Shown: one piece after another, positions 55,150 to 64,000 of the stretch
Layout: the number at the start of each line of letters is the position of its first letter
Numbering within the stretch: the first letter of the stretch is position 1
From: Clostridium omnivorum
Lineage (GTDB): Bacteria; Bacillota; Clostridia; Clostridiales; Clostridiaceae
Assembly (NCBI RefSeq): GCF_026012015.1
Contig: NZ_BRXR01000001.1
Coordinates: forward strand, 2,753,501 to 2,817,500
Length of the DNA stretch: 64,000 bases
Reading direction: 5' to 3'
Program-made: the position numbers and the translations under genes
Notes under the pieces: generated by a model
Databases searched by the model: none
Told to the model about the DNA's origin: nothing
The model's input: the letters and a program-made list of their open reading frames with translations, nothing else

Positions 55150-56364
55150 TAGACACAAAAAATCGAATTTTTTATGCAGACAGCCTGGCCAACCCTTCAC
55201 ATTTTTGAGAAGTAATATTGCCAATGTTGCTGTATATCCTTTTCTGTTATACAAAGATTATATGTATTCAAAAATAGCCAATTTGGAAATATTAAAGTTA
55301 TAATATTTTACTAGATTTACTTCCTCTTTCTTTAAGGAGGCATGAAAAGACTAGATATAGGCATTATCATAAGGGCAGACTCTGGTGCTAAATGAATGAG
55401 TGAAAATCTTACACCCAGATATATATAATTGAAAGTCCGAGCTAGTATACTGGCCTCTAAGGTCGCTATGAAGAGTTATAGTACCCGTAGGCGCTGAGGT
55501 ATTGTGGCATTTTTAACAGACTGAAAGCTAGTTCTGAAGTCACATTTCTAGAAAAAGTATATCCAACTATTTTCTTGGAAATAAATCCATAACTGATGCT
55601 AGATAGCATTAACCATTTTTAAGTGTATAAATATATGTTATATCAGTCACTTACTTTTGATTTATGTTTGTGGCTGAAAAATTCATTTTTAAAACATTTT
55701 TTCTGCTCTCTACTTTTGTCTTTGATGGTAGTGGCATAAACTTTTTAACTATTATAGATCTTATACCTAGACTCTTCATTAATCCATATGATCTTTTTAC
55801 ACTTATTTTAATACCTTCTGAAGATAGAGTTTGCTGTATCTTTGGAGTTCAATAACGTTCTCTTACTGATGTGTATATTTCAACGATTCTTTCTTTAAGC
55901 TTCTTATTTTCCTTTGATCTGCTATTTTCTTGGTGTTTAAAATATTTATAGAAGGAGCTTCTGGAAACTTTCAAGGTACTGCACATAAGTTTAATATCGT
56001 GATTACTTTTGTTGTCATAGGTAAACTTATAGATGAAGCTTACTTCTTTGCAAATATGTCCATGTTTTTTTAATATTTTGGTTTCCTCCTCAAATATAGC
56101 CATCTTCTTAGCCATAGTTTGATAGTCTGCCGCTGTAATAGTTGTACCCTTATCCCCAGCTACTGACGTAGATTTTTTCAGCCAGCCTGTGTTGTTGATT
56201 TTGAGATGCCATATTCGCTGCTTAGCCCTGTAAGACTCCTACAGGAGTTATAGAGTTCCACAAATGTCTTCTTAAATTTCTCTATGTATTATTTTTGTCC
56301 TATTGCCATCGTAGACACTTCCTTACCTTTTATATATTTTAGAGCGTTCGAGTTTTCGTGTCTA
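55150..56364 (-). mobile_element. Decayed IS3-family insertion sequence
   Basis: About 1.2 kb with terminal inverted repeats: TAGACACAAAAAATCGAA at the left end and, at the right end, the complement of TAGACACGAAAACTCGAA. On the minus strand the transposase reads in pieces. The end of OrfA and start of OrfB are at 55849-56115 (TLKVSRSSFYKYFKHQENS, KERIVEIYTSV). Then come PKIQQTLSSEGIKISVKRSY, LMKSLGIRSIIVKKFMPLPS, the DDE-domain entry VTDITYIYTLKNG and ASVMDLFPRKIVGYTF. Several stops and shifts make it inactive. Confidence 0.85.
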
Positions 56365-56705
56365 TAATATTATACTAACACCAATTTTTAAGTTTACCGA
56401 TTTTTTACATGCTCAATATTAATCATTTATTTATCCTCATTCCTATGGCCTTTTTGATTTAATTTGGAATTTGTATTCGTACTTAAATCTTTATAATATA
56501 TATTTATTAAGCTAGTAATTTCATCTCAAATTGGTTTGGTAATTTTAGACACCTAGTAGTGACATATCTGAGGTACTTTACAACATTTTGCATGTATATG
56601 TAATATATTGTAGATTGTGATATAATTATCTTATAATATCCATAATTAGAAAATATGTTATAGATTTATAGCATTAACAATAAGATTACTTAGGGGGATT
56701 AAAAA
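56365..56705. other. Intergenic, 340 bases; promoter region of the ABC-3C operon
   Basis: No gene seen. TTAGGGGGATT just before 56706 is the ribosome binding site of the operon; an exact promoter could not be fixed. Confidence 0.4.
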
Positions 56706-57665
56706 TTGCAAAGGGACTTCAGATACTTGAGAGATAAATACGGTGATGCTGGCGCAAGAGATATATTTGAAAAAATATGTATACAACTATATCAGACAAA
56801 ATTTGAACAAGCATATCCAATAGATGTACATCTTGGAGATGGGGGTATTGATATATATATAGGAAATTTTGAAGATCAAATAGATGTTTATCAGTGTAAG
56901 TATTTTCTTGACGGCATAGGAGTGTATCAACAGAATCAAATTAGAAAATCATTTAATACCGCTGCTGAATCGACTAAGTATAAATTAAAGGATTGGTATT
57001 TATGTGTTCCTTGTGTATTAAATATAGATGAAACTAAATGGTGGTATCAATGGAAAACAAAGATGAAAAACCAATACGGTATAAATATCATATTGAGAGA
57101 TGGAAGTTATCTTCTCAATGATTTAAAAAAGTACAACTTATATAATAATAATTTTGATAATGATATTGCTCTTATGCTAGAAGAAATAAGAGAGTTTTTA
57201 TTTAATAGTAAAAGATATTATGAAGAACAAATATATGAATTAGAAGATCTTGATGACATGAATTATGATGATTGCATATTTGTTAAAAAATTACAATCTG
57301 CTCAAATATATGATAATAAAATGGCTAAACAAGAATTTTTTAATGCAGAAATAATAAAATCATCAATAGAAAGCAAGGATAATGATGAAGGTACTAAAAT
57401 GTATAAGAATTTAAGAACTAAAATACTTAGCATTTGGAACTCTCAATATATAAAATATAAGGATGAAGTGGATGGAAAATCTCTGTTATCAGATGTATAC
57501 CAAAGAATAGAAGATTTAGATACCACAACGTTAAAAGCTAGAGAAGATATTTCTCTAATTGCAAAGAAAGGTATACTTCACCAATTGTCTGATGAATGTA
57601 AGGTTGGATGGGTAAAAAACTATTCTGAAAGATTAGAGCAATATATTAAGGGAGAAGAAAAATGA
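56706..57665 (+). CDS. ABC-3C system effector with Mrr-like nuclease domain
   Basis: A 319-residue protein starting with TTG behind TAGGGGGA. The N-terminal half is a restriction-endonuclease-like domain: GDGGIDIYIG supplies the catalytic Asp (about 49), and VYQCKYF supplies Gln63-x-Lys65. WYLCVPCVLNIDETKWWYQW and the NIILRDGSYLL strand follow. The C-terminal half is helical. This order (nuclease, small middle component, coiled-coil ABC ATPase) defines the ABC three-component defence systems described by Aravind's group. It overlaps the middle component by four bases. Confidence 0.8.
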   Translation: MQRDFRYLRDKYGDAGARDIFEKICIQLYQTKFEQAYPIDVHLGDGGIDIYIGNFEDQIDVYQCKYFLDGIGVYQQNQIRKSFNTAAESTKYKLKDWYLCVPCVLNIDETKWWYQWKTKMKNQYGINIILRDGSYLLNDLKKYNLYNNNFDNDIALMLEEIREFLFNSKRYYEEQIYELEDLDDMNYDDCIFVKKLQSAQIYDNKMAKQEFFNAEIIKSSIESKDNDEGTKMYKNLRTKILSIWNSQYIKYKDEVDGKSLLSDVYQRIEDLDTTTLKAREDISLIAKKGILHQLSDECKVGWVKNYSERLEQYIKGEEK

Positions 57666-58150
57666 TTGAAGATAGAAATAAAGTATTTTCTGATTTAGTT
57701 ATAGATTCTGTTAGATTGTTAATTTTGATATCTAAATTTGATTATAAGAAGACATTCAAACTAACACTAGATAAAATTATGCTATATGACTTTTATTTAC
57801 AGTTTCCAAATACAATGTTTAAAAATAATAAAGATGTTGAAATTGGGAATATTGATTTTTTTGAATACTATTCTTATTATCATTGGAAGCCAAGAGACGA
57901 TCAATATTTGATGGCGTTAAACTATTTAATTTCTAAGCAATTAATATTGAGGAAAATCGAAAATAACAAATTTTATTATTTGGTTTCAGAATTAGGAGTT
58001 GAATTTGTTAATGATTTAACATCAGAATATAAATTAAAATTAGATAGAATTGCAACTATAGTTAAACAAAAAATATCAAAACTAAGTGATGAAACTGTGG
58101 AAAATCAAATATTAGAGAAAATAAAATTTGGCATAAGATATGAAGGGTGA
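57662..58150 (+). CDS. ABC-3C system middle component
   Basis: A 162-residue helical protein with a winged-helix look (KTFKLTLDKIMLYDFYLQFP; ALNYLISKQLILRKIEN; KFYYLVSELGVEFVNDL). Middle components of ABC-3C systems link the ATPase to the effector. The position between the nuclease and ATPase genes, with a 4-base overlap before it, carries most of the weight of this call. Confidence 0.75.
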   Translation: MIEDRNKVFSDLVIDSVRLLILISKFDYKKTFKLTLDKIMLYDFYLQFPNTMFKNNKDVEIGNIDFFEYYSYYHWKPRDDQYLMALNYLISKQLILRKIENNKFYYLVSELGVEFVNDLTSEYKLKLDRIATIVKQKISKLSDETVENQILEKIKFGIRYEG

Positions 58151-58154
58151 TATT

Positions 58155-60065
58155 ATGAGTACAAGAATTAAACTAATTAAATTGACTCTTATAGGTATAA
58201 GAAAAAATTATGTAGTATCATTTAAAGATGGATTGAACTATATATCAGGCCCCACACAGACAGGAAAAACCTCAATCTTAGAGATGATTAACTATGCTTT
58301 AGGTAGCAAAAAGCATAAGGATTATATAGAAATTGGACAAAGTTGTACATCAGTAGAGCTAGAAATAATGATTGCAAATAAAAGGTATAAGATACAGAGA
58401 CAACTTTTTGATTTTGAAAAAAAGGCAAAGGTATACGAATGGAATAAAGATAAGTTAGAGTATAGCATTGATTTCAAATTATTAGAAATAGATGGTCCTA
58501 GCAATGAGAATTCTTTAGCTGCATTTTTAACTGATAAAGTTAATTTGTTAAATTTAAAGATAGCAAATCAGCCATTTAGTTTTAGAGATATTTTTAAATA
58601 TTCTTATTTGAAACAAACAGAAATAGATAATGAAAATATAATGTTTGAAAAGATATGGCATTACGATATAAAAAGAAAGCCTACATTTGAAATAATTTTT
58701 AATATTTATGATCAGTTATTACAAGAATTGAAAAATGCTCTAAAGCTTAAAAAAGAGGAATTAAGTAAATTAGAAATTAAGTTAAAAGGCATAAGAGAAT
58801 TTTTGGAAAGTATAGAATTAGAAGATTTTTTATCTTATGTAAATGAAAAAAATAATTTAAGTAATCATAAAAATGAGAGAATTATAATATTAAATGAAAT
58901 TAAAGATAAGGGCTTGTTACATAATGAAATAACTATGCAGCTACAAAATAATATATTATTTACAAAAAATCAAATTATAAAAATTAAGAAGAAAATATCA
59001 GAACAAAAAGAATACATAAATAAATTAATGATATTAAGAAATCAGTATACAAGTGAGAGTGAAAGAATTGAGCTTATTACTGAAGGATACTATAAATTTA
59101 ATAAGTATGAATTTAAATTTTGTCCGAGTTGTTTACAACCGCTTAAAGAAAAAATCAATAGTGAGTGTTATCTTTGTGGTAATAAAGATGTTAATTTAGC
59201 TACCGAAGAAATTTTGGCCTATAAACATGAATTAAAGAAGTTAAAAACTAAGAAAAATAATCTAATTAAATATATAGATGAAGAAGAGAATAACATAAAA
59301 ATATTGGAGAAAGAGCAAATTAAATTCGAGATAATATTAACTGAATATGAGAGTGAGTTAACGCATTTACATAGTAAATATGTAAATCCATTTATTGAGA
59401 AAATTGAACAACTAAATTATGAAATTGGATCTATATCTAAGGAAATAGATCAATTAGAAAAAAATTATCAGATGATCGAAAAATTACATGCTATTGAAAA
59501 AATATATAGAGATGGTATGAATCAAGCAGATGAAATTAATGAAAAAATAAAGAATGTAGAAGGGAAATCTCAGATCAAAGGAAATATAATCTCGAAACTG
59601 TCAGGAATTTTTTATGATATTTTAGATGATTTTAAATTACCTAAACTAAGCAATGCATTTATAGATGGTAAGCGTTATCTACCATATGTAAGAGGTAAAC
59701 TATATAGTGAGTTAGGAAGTTTAGGTGCTGTAACGTTAATAACAATGGCATATTATTTATCAATTTTAGTATTAGGATCAAAAGATGAGAACAATCATTT
59801 AGGATTATTAATGATAGACTCACCTAGAAGTAATTTAGGAGCAAATAATAAGGATGGAGATGATGTATTTAAAGATGAAGACATCTTTAATTCTGTAATT
59901 AAGTTTCTAATAAAGCTTGATGAAGAACTTGGAAGTGAGATCCAATTAATAGTTATTAATAATGGATATCCGGATTTCCTAGATAGTAAATATATAATTA
60001 AAGAATTTGACGGAAATGGTACAAGAGGAGTCCCTTATGGATTGGTAGATGACATAAACAGTTAA
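58155..60065 (+). CDS. ABC-3C system ATPase, SMC-like coiled coil (DUF3732)
   Basis: A 637-residue ATPase. Walker A is G-P-T-Q-T-G-K-T at residues 32-39. Two long coiled coils (about 190-310 and 350-470) flank a zinc hook with C-P-S-C (about 323-326) and C-Y-L-C (about 338-341). The C-terminal part has a signature-like YSELGSLGAVTLITMAYYL and Walker B LLMIDSPRSNLG. This is the Rad50/SMC plan of the DUF3732 family. The start at 58155 has GAAGGG upstream; 58140 does not. It probably senses invading DNA and signals to the nuclease. Confidence 0.85.
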   Translation: MSTRIKLIKLTLIGIRKNYVVSFKDGLNYISGPTQTGKTSILEMINYALGSKKHKDYIEIGQSCTSVELEIMIANKRYKIQRQLFDFEKKAKVYEWNKDKLEYSIDFKLLEIDGPSNENSLAAFLTDKVNLLNLKIANQPFSFRDIFKYSYLKQTEIDNENIMFEKIWHYDIKRKPTFEIIFNIYDQLLQELKNALKLKKEELSKLEIKLKGIREFLESIELEDFLSYVNEKNNLSNHKNERIIILNEIKDKGLLHNEITMQLQNNILFTKNQIIKIKKKISEQKEYINKLMILRNQYTSESERIELITEGYYKFNKYEFKFCPSCLQPLKEKINSECYLCGNKDVNLATEEILAYKHELKKLKTKKNNLIKYIDEEENNIKILEKEQIKFEIILTEYESELTHLHSKYVNPFIEKIEQLNYEIGSISKEIDQLEKNYQMIEKLHAIEKIYRDGMNQADEINEKIKNVEGKSQIKGNIISKLSGIFYDILDDFKLPKLSNAFIDGKRYLPYVRGKLYSELGSLGAVTLITMAYYLSILVLGSKDENNHLGLLMIDSPRSNLGANNKDGDDVFKDEDIFNSVIKFLIKLDEELGSEIQLIVINNGYPDFLDSKYIIKEFDGNGTRGVPYGLVDDINS

Positions 60066-60144
60066 AGTTGGTAGTAGTTTTATAGGTATGAAAGAAACAT
60101 GAAAATAGATTTGATACAAAATAATATGTTACCTCAGCCTTTTA
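60066..60144. other. Short spacer before the terminator
   Basis: Nothing recognised. Confidence 0.3.
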
Positions 60145-60200
60145 TGGAAGCGTAAATAGACTTGATTTTCACAGGTCTATTTACGCTTCCATTTTGATTT
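60145..60200 (+). terminator. Strong terminator after the ABC-3C operon
   Basis: TGGAAGCGTAAATAGAC (60145-60161) pairs perfectly over 17 bases with 60175-60191, followed by TTTTGATTTTT. Confidence 0.88.
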
Positions 60201-60397
60201 TTACTATATACTTATTTAAATAGGTTTATCAAGTTTGTTAATTTTTAATATTTTTACAAGTACCTTTTGACCAAATCATCGCATAATATTTGAAAGGATT
60301 GCAATTAGGTGTCAATTAGTAGTGGTATAAATTTCACATTTTTCTATAATTTTGTACTAATATATGCTAGAATTTATAATATGAGAAATAAATAGGT

Positions 60398-63300
60398 ATG
60401 GCGGTGATTAAATTGTCGAGCAAAAGATCAGCAGAAGCAACAATAGCGGGATATTTATATCAATTTGATAAGTGTATTATAGAAATCTTAAAACAACCAA
60501 ATGATAATACTAAGGTAACAATTGAAGGAATAGAAGATATTGATATAGAAGAAGAGAAACTTAATCCTAAATCAATACAGGTAAAATATTATGAGGGAAG
60601 CGAATATAACAATTCAATAATTTCAGAAGCAGTAAGATATTTATTTTTTAATTATATAGACTATTTGAATGGAAACGGAAAAAGACGTGAATATTATCTA
60701 TATGGTCACTATAATTCAGGAACTGAAAAATTACAAGTAGACGTTAACTATATTATTCAAGATAATAATGGAAGAAAAGCTATAGATATAGTTAAGGATA
60801 GTTTTCTTACTTATAATCCATCAAAAGGTGATATTCGAAAATTTTACTTAGAAGAAAATATACAGTACATAGATGAAGATGGGGTAATAAAGAAAAGGTG
60901 TATTTTAGATAAAGAATTGGATGATTTTATCTCATTATTAAGAATAAATATAAATGCTAAATCAATTGATGATCAGTATGAAGAATTGCTGTTATCATTG
61001 GAAGATAAAATTGATAATTGTAAATCTAGGGAAGACGCAGAAAAGTATTATTATAATAATGCACTAAAAATTATTTTTAAATTGGCCCAAGATAAAGATG
61101 AGGCTTCTATAACTAAAGAATTACAGATAAAAGACTTAAATGATAAGAAACAAAGTATAATCGGAAAGATTAAGAGGAAGAAAGAAAAGAACGATGATAC
61201 TTTGCTGAATGAGATTAACCTACTAGAAGAAGAGCTCGAGGTTTTAATAAAAGAGATAGATGGAATACAAAAAGAAGTTAATAAACTTAATATAGAAAAA
61301 AGGACAATTACTAAAAAGGAATTTTTAAAAAAAATAGATCAAAAAACAGTTTTATTTAATAAATGGTATGCAGCTAATCTTGGTAAGATGAAATATAATG
61401 AATATGTTAAGGATATTTTATATAGACGAAAGAGCTTAAATAATTCAAAGAGTAAGTTTTTGATCTTAGGGAAAGAATTTGAAAATTCGTTAGTAAGTGA
61501 TGAAAATACCTCAATTGATGAATTTATTAATCTTGTAATAGAAGATTCATTCAAATTAGATACTGCCTTTGCTAATAAGGATAAGCCATGGACCATTGTG
61601 TTAGATATAGAACTTGAAAAGTTTAAAACTATTGTTGAAATATTAAATAGAAAATTAATAAATTTTAAAAGTGGAAGAGAAGAATATAATTTTAATATTG
61701 ATGATTTTAATGAAAGACCAATAATTAATGCAAATAAGAATGAAACAATAAGCAGGGCATCATATCAAATAAGAATAATAACATTAAAAACGTTTGAGAA
61801 ATACTTACAACAAATTAAAGACATAGATGTAGCTATATTTTTTATGAGGGATGATTACGATAAGTATTTAGAGGAACTAAATAATAAAGGAGTATATTCA
61901 TATGTTGTAGAAGGTATAAATGGACGTACTCTAAATGACGTTGAATTTTTATTTGAAAGAAAAAATATATATACAGATTATTTTAGAATTCTGAGCGTAT
62001 CTCCCACATTACTACAAATAGAGGTAATAAAACCCCAGAAGTTTAAGAATTTGAATGAGAATTTTACATTAGGTAGTTATATTAAAATAACGGATGAAAT
62101 TAATAATTCCATTATTGGAATATTAAGAAGTTATAAAATAAAGGAAATAAATAATAAAGAAGAGTTAGTAATTCAAAAAATAAAAGAACCCTCTTTTATT
62201 TTAGATGTACAACCTGTAGGTCATATTACTAATGGTGAATTTAAGAAAGGAAATAAGAGTATAACAATCCCGCCTAGCCGAGTTGAGGTTGCGAGTGAAG
62301 AATTATTAAAAAAGATTTTTTATCAGAAAGATAAAGATAATGAATTTTGTATTGGAGATTTAGCTCACAATCCAACGATTGAAGGTGAAAACATAAGAGT
62401 TATTATGGATGGCAATAAATTTTTTAACAAGCATTTGGCTGTTGTAGGCTCAACAGGGAGCGGAAAATCATGCACAGTAGCTAAAATTTTGCAAGAAGGT
62501 ATTGAGCCATACACAAAAGAGCAAAAAGAAGGAGTTTTGAATAATTCTCATATAGTTTTATTTGACTTGCATGGTGAATATCAAAATGCATTTAAAGACC
62601 AATGTAGGCATTTAGAAGTAGAAAATTTAAAACTTCCCTATTGGTTAATGAATTCAGAAGAGTTGCAGGATTACTTTTTAGATGTTGAAGGTAGTGATCA
62701 TAATCAAAGAAATATATTTAAAAAGGCAATTACACTAAACAAAAAATGGCATAATTTAATAGAGATAAAAGGAAATAAAACAATAAATGATAATATAACT
62801 TATGATTCACCTGTATATTTTAATATTAAAGAAGTTTTATGCTGTATAGAAAACTACAATAGAGCAAGAGAAAAAGAAGGAATTTATACTTGGATATATA
62901 AAAATGGTTCAGTGGAAATCAATATACTGGATATAATGCCAGAAAACTATGAAGATTTAGAAAAGTATTCCAAATTGTTTACGGATAGATTGGAGCCTTT
63001 AACTGGAACCGGTACTAAGCAAGCTAGTTTGAATTTTACTAATTTTATTAGTAGGCTTGAAAATAAGATACATGATGACAGGTTGGTATTCTTATTACAG
63101 AAAGGTAATGAATATCGAATGGAATTATCTAAAATAGTTAAACAGTTTATTGGATATGAAACAGAAATTACAGGCAAAAATCAAGAGAAGAAAAATGTCA
63201 CAATAATTGATTTAAGTGGAATGCCATTTGAAGTTATAAATATAGTTGTTGCATTAGTAAGTAGGTTAATATTTAGATTTGCATTTGAAAGGAAAAAAAT

Positions 63301-63886
63301 AATTAAAACACACGATATTAATGAAGTGCCATTTTTACTTGTCTATGAGGAAGCTCATAATTATATTCCTAAATCACAAGAAGTCAGATATAAATCAGTT
63401 AGAGAAGTTGTTGAAAGGATTGCTAAAGAAGGAAGAAAGTACGGAGTATCAGCTATGATAGTTAGTCAGAGACCATCAGAAATATCTGAAACAATTTTTT
63501 CACAATGTAATAGTTTTGTAGTAATGAGATTAACTAATCCAGTAGACCAAAGTTATATAAAAAAATTACTTCCAGAGGATGTTAGCTCAATTACTGATAA
63601 TCTTTCTGGATTTGACAAAAGAGAAGCTTTAATATTAGGAGATGCTGTGAAAATTCCAGCTCTGATTAAGGTACATGAGTTATCAAAGGATAGGTTGCCA
63701 AAATCAAATGATATTAATTTTATACAAGAGTGGAGAAATAATTGGTATGATATGGATGAATTTGACAAAGTAATTAATTTAATGACCGGAGTTATAGTTG
63801 GTACGGATAAAGAAGAGTTAGAAATTCATTTAAGCGAGGCTGCTTTAGGTTCAGAAAGAACAATAGATAATACTGACGAGTGTTAA
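60398..63886 (+). CDS. DUF4297-like nuclease fused to HerA-type ATPase
   Basis: A 1162-residue protein. The N-terminal domain (about 1-215) begins ATIAGYLYQFDKCIIEIL and has IEGIEDIDI followed by S-I-Q-V-K-Y (Glu43, Asp47, Gln61-x-Lys63), the DUF4297-type PD-(D/E)XK arrangement. A coiled coil (about 235-325) and linker lead to a barrel-like region (about 540-620, with GSYIKITDEINNSIIG). The HerA motor has Walker A G-S-T-G-S-G-K-S at 684-691, Walker B FLLVYEEAHN near 979-988 and a VSQRPSEIS sensor-like motif. Known systems encode DUF4297 and HerA as two proteins; here they are one chain. A TTG at 60413 with GGCGGTG upstream is a plausible alternative start. The gene is intact. Confidence 0.82.
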   Translation: MAVIKLSSKRSAEATIAGYLYQFDKCIIEILKQPNDNTKVTIEGIEDIDIEEEKLNPKSIQVKYYEGSEYNNSIISEAVRYLFFNYIDYLNGNGKRREYYLYGHYNSGTEKLQVDVNYIIQDNNGRKAIDIVKDSFLTYNPSKGDIRKFYLEENIQYIDEDGVIKKRCILDKELDDFISLLRININAKSIDDQYEELLLSLEDKIDNCKSREDAEKYYYNNALKIIFKLAQDKDEASITKELQIKDLNDKKQSIIGKIKRKKEKNDDTLLNEINLLEEELEVLIKEIDGIQKEVNKLNIEKRTITKKEFLKKIDQKTVLFNKWYAANLGKMKYNEYVKDILYRRKSLNNSKSKFLILGKEFENSLVSDENTSIDEFINLVIEDSFKLDTAFANKDKPWTIVLDIELEKFKTIVEILNRKLINFKSGREEYNFNIDDFNERPIINANKNETISRASYQIRIITLKTFEKYLQQIKDIDVAIFFMRDDYDKYLEELNNKGVYSYVVEGINGRTLNDVEFLFERKNIYTDYFRILSVSPTLLQIEVIKPQKFKNLNENFTLGSYIKITDEINNSIIGILRSYKIKEINNKEELVIQKIKEPSFILDVQPVGHITNGEFKKGNKSITIPPSRVEVASEELLKKIFYQKDKDNEFCIGDLAHNPTIEGENIRVIMDGNKFFNKHLAVVGSTGSGKSCTVAKILQEGIEPYTKEQKEGVLNNSHIVLFDLHGEYQNAFKDQCRHLEVENLKLPYWLMNSEELQDYFLDVEGSDHNQRNIFKKAITLNKKWHNLIEIKGNKTINDNITYDSPVYFNIKEVLCCIENYNRAREKEGIYTWIYKNGSVEINILDIMPENYEDLEKYSKLFTDRLEPLTGTGTKQASLNFTNFISRLENKIHDDRLVFLLQKGNEYRMELSKIVKQFIGYETEITGKNQEKKNVTIIDLSGMPFEVINIVVALVSRLIFRFAFERKKIIKTHDINEVPFLLVYEEAHNYIPKSQEVRYKSVREVVERIAKEGRKYGVSAMIVSQRPSEISETIFSQCNSFVVMRLTNPVDQSYIKKLLPEDVSSITDNLSGFDKREALILGDAVKIPALIKVHELSKDRLPKSNDINFIQEWRNNWYDMDEFDKVINLMTGVIVGTDKEELEIHLSEAALGSERTIDNTDEC

Positions 63887-63898
63887 TTAAACGAGTAA

Positions 63899-64000
63899 AT
63901 TACTCAAGGTTTCATAGACTCTGCTAGCGAATTTATAAAGAAGGAATTATTTGAAGTTTTAATAAATAAGATACATATCAGTGAATATGTCGTGCAGTCT
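63899..64000 (+). other. Open frame running off the window end
   Basis: A frame with no start codon (FIDSASEFIKKELFEVLI, then NKIHISEYVV) is open from 63899 to the last base. It could be a recombinase fragment (the ELFEVLINKIHI pattern is common before a recombinase C-terminus) or chance. It cannot be judged without the next bases. Confidence 0.2.

Noticed and set aside
63899-64000. Serine recombinase C-terminus
   Set aside because: Only about 34 codons are visible before the window ends; the resemblance is too weak to call.

Overview
The window looks like a chromosome segment of a low-GC Firmicute, most likely a Clostridium of the sensu stricto group. The reasons are the strongly AT-rich sequence, strong AGGAGG-type ribosome binding sites, TTG and GTG starts, and clostridial-type sugar uptake, YesMN and chemotaxis genes. 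The species cannot be named from the sequence alone. Nothing was searched against a database, so all family names rest on recognised motifs and domain order.

Positions 1-20460 are an ordinary housekeeping and sugar-use region. A MalEFG-type sugar ABC importer (binding protein cut by the window edge, two permeases) is followed by a GH65 disaccharide phosphorylase. Next come a short AraC regulator, ClpP, and a three-part sugar-sensing system (YesN-type regulator, YesM/LytS-type kinase, sugar-binding lipoprotein). That system lies directly upstream of an mglBAC galactose/glucose-type importer. A DUF438/hemerythrin protein, MscL, a small unknown, a chemotaxis receptor and a LysE-type exporter complete it.

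From about 20.5 kb to the end the window is an accessory island: a stack of mobile-element relics and defence genes. It starts with a truncated mannose-1-phosphate guanylyltransferase and decayed DNA. The island then carries: a CoiA-like protein; McrBC, visibly more GC-rich than its surroundings; a decayed large serine recombinase; a divergent restriction-modification pair flanked by two recombinase 3' ends; a three-gene operon of unknown function; phage terminase and portal relics with a Kiwa-like pair between them; an Mrr-like nuclease fused to a helix-turn-helix; a stand-alone GGDEF protein; a WYL regulator; and a four-gene operon (membrane coiled-coil protein, TerB-like protein, coiled-coil protein, HNH protein with membrane segments).

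Further right are a decayed type III toxin-antitoxin locus (ToxN/AbiQ-like pseudogene with an intact-looking repeat RNA, promoter and terminator), a two-gene module bracketed by iterated palindromes that may be a replication or maintenance unit, a decayed IS3-family element, an ABC three-component (ABC-3C) defence operon, and a single-chain fusion of a DUF4297-like nuclease domain to a HerA-type ATPase.

The best candidates for undescribed biology are the 44231-49913 operon, the 31597-35319 operon, and the tail-to-tail Kiwa-like pair placed between phage terminase and portal relics. The type III toxin-antitoxin relic at 50.9-51.8 kb is hidden because its toxin gene is broken by several frameshifts and stops, so a gene caller would miss it.
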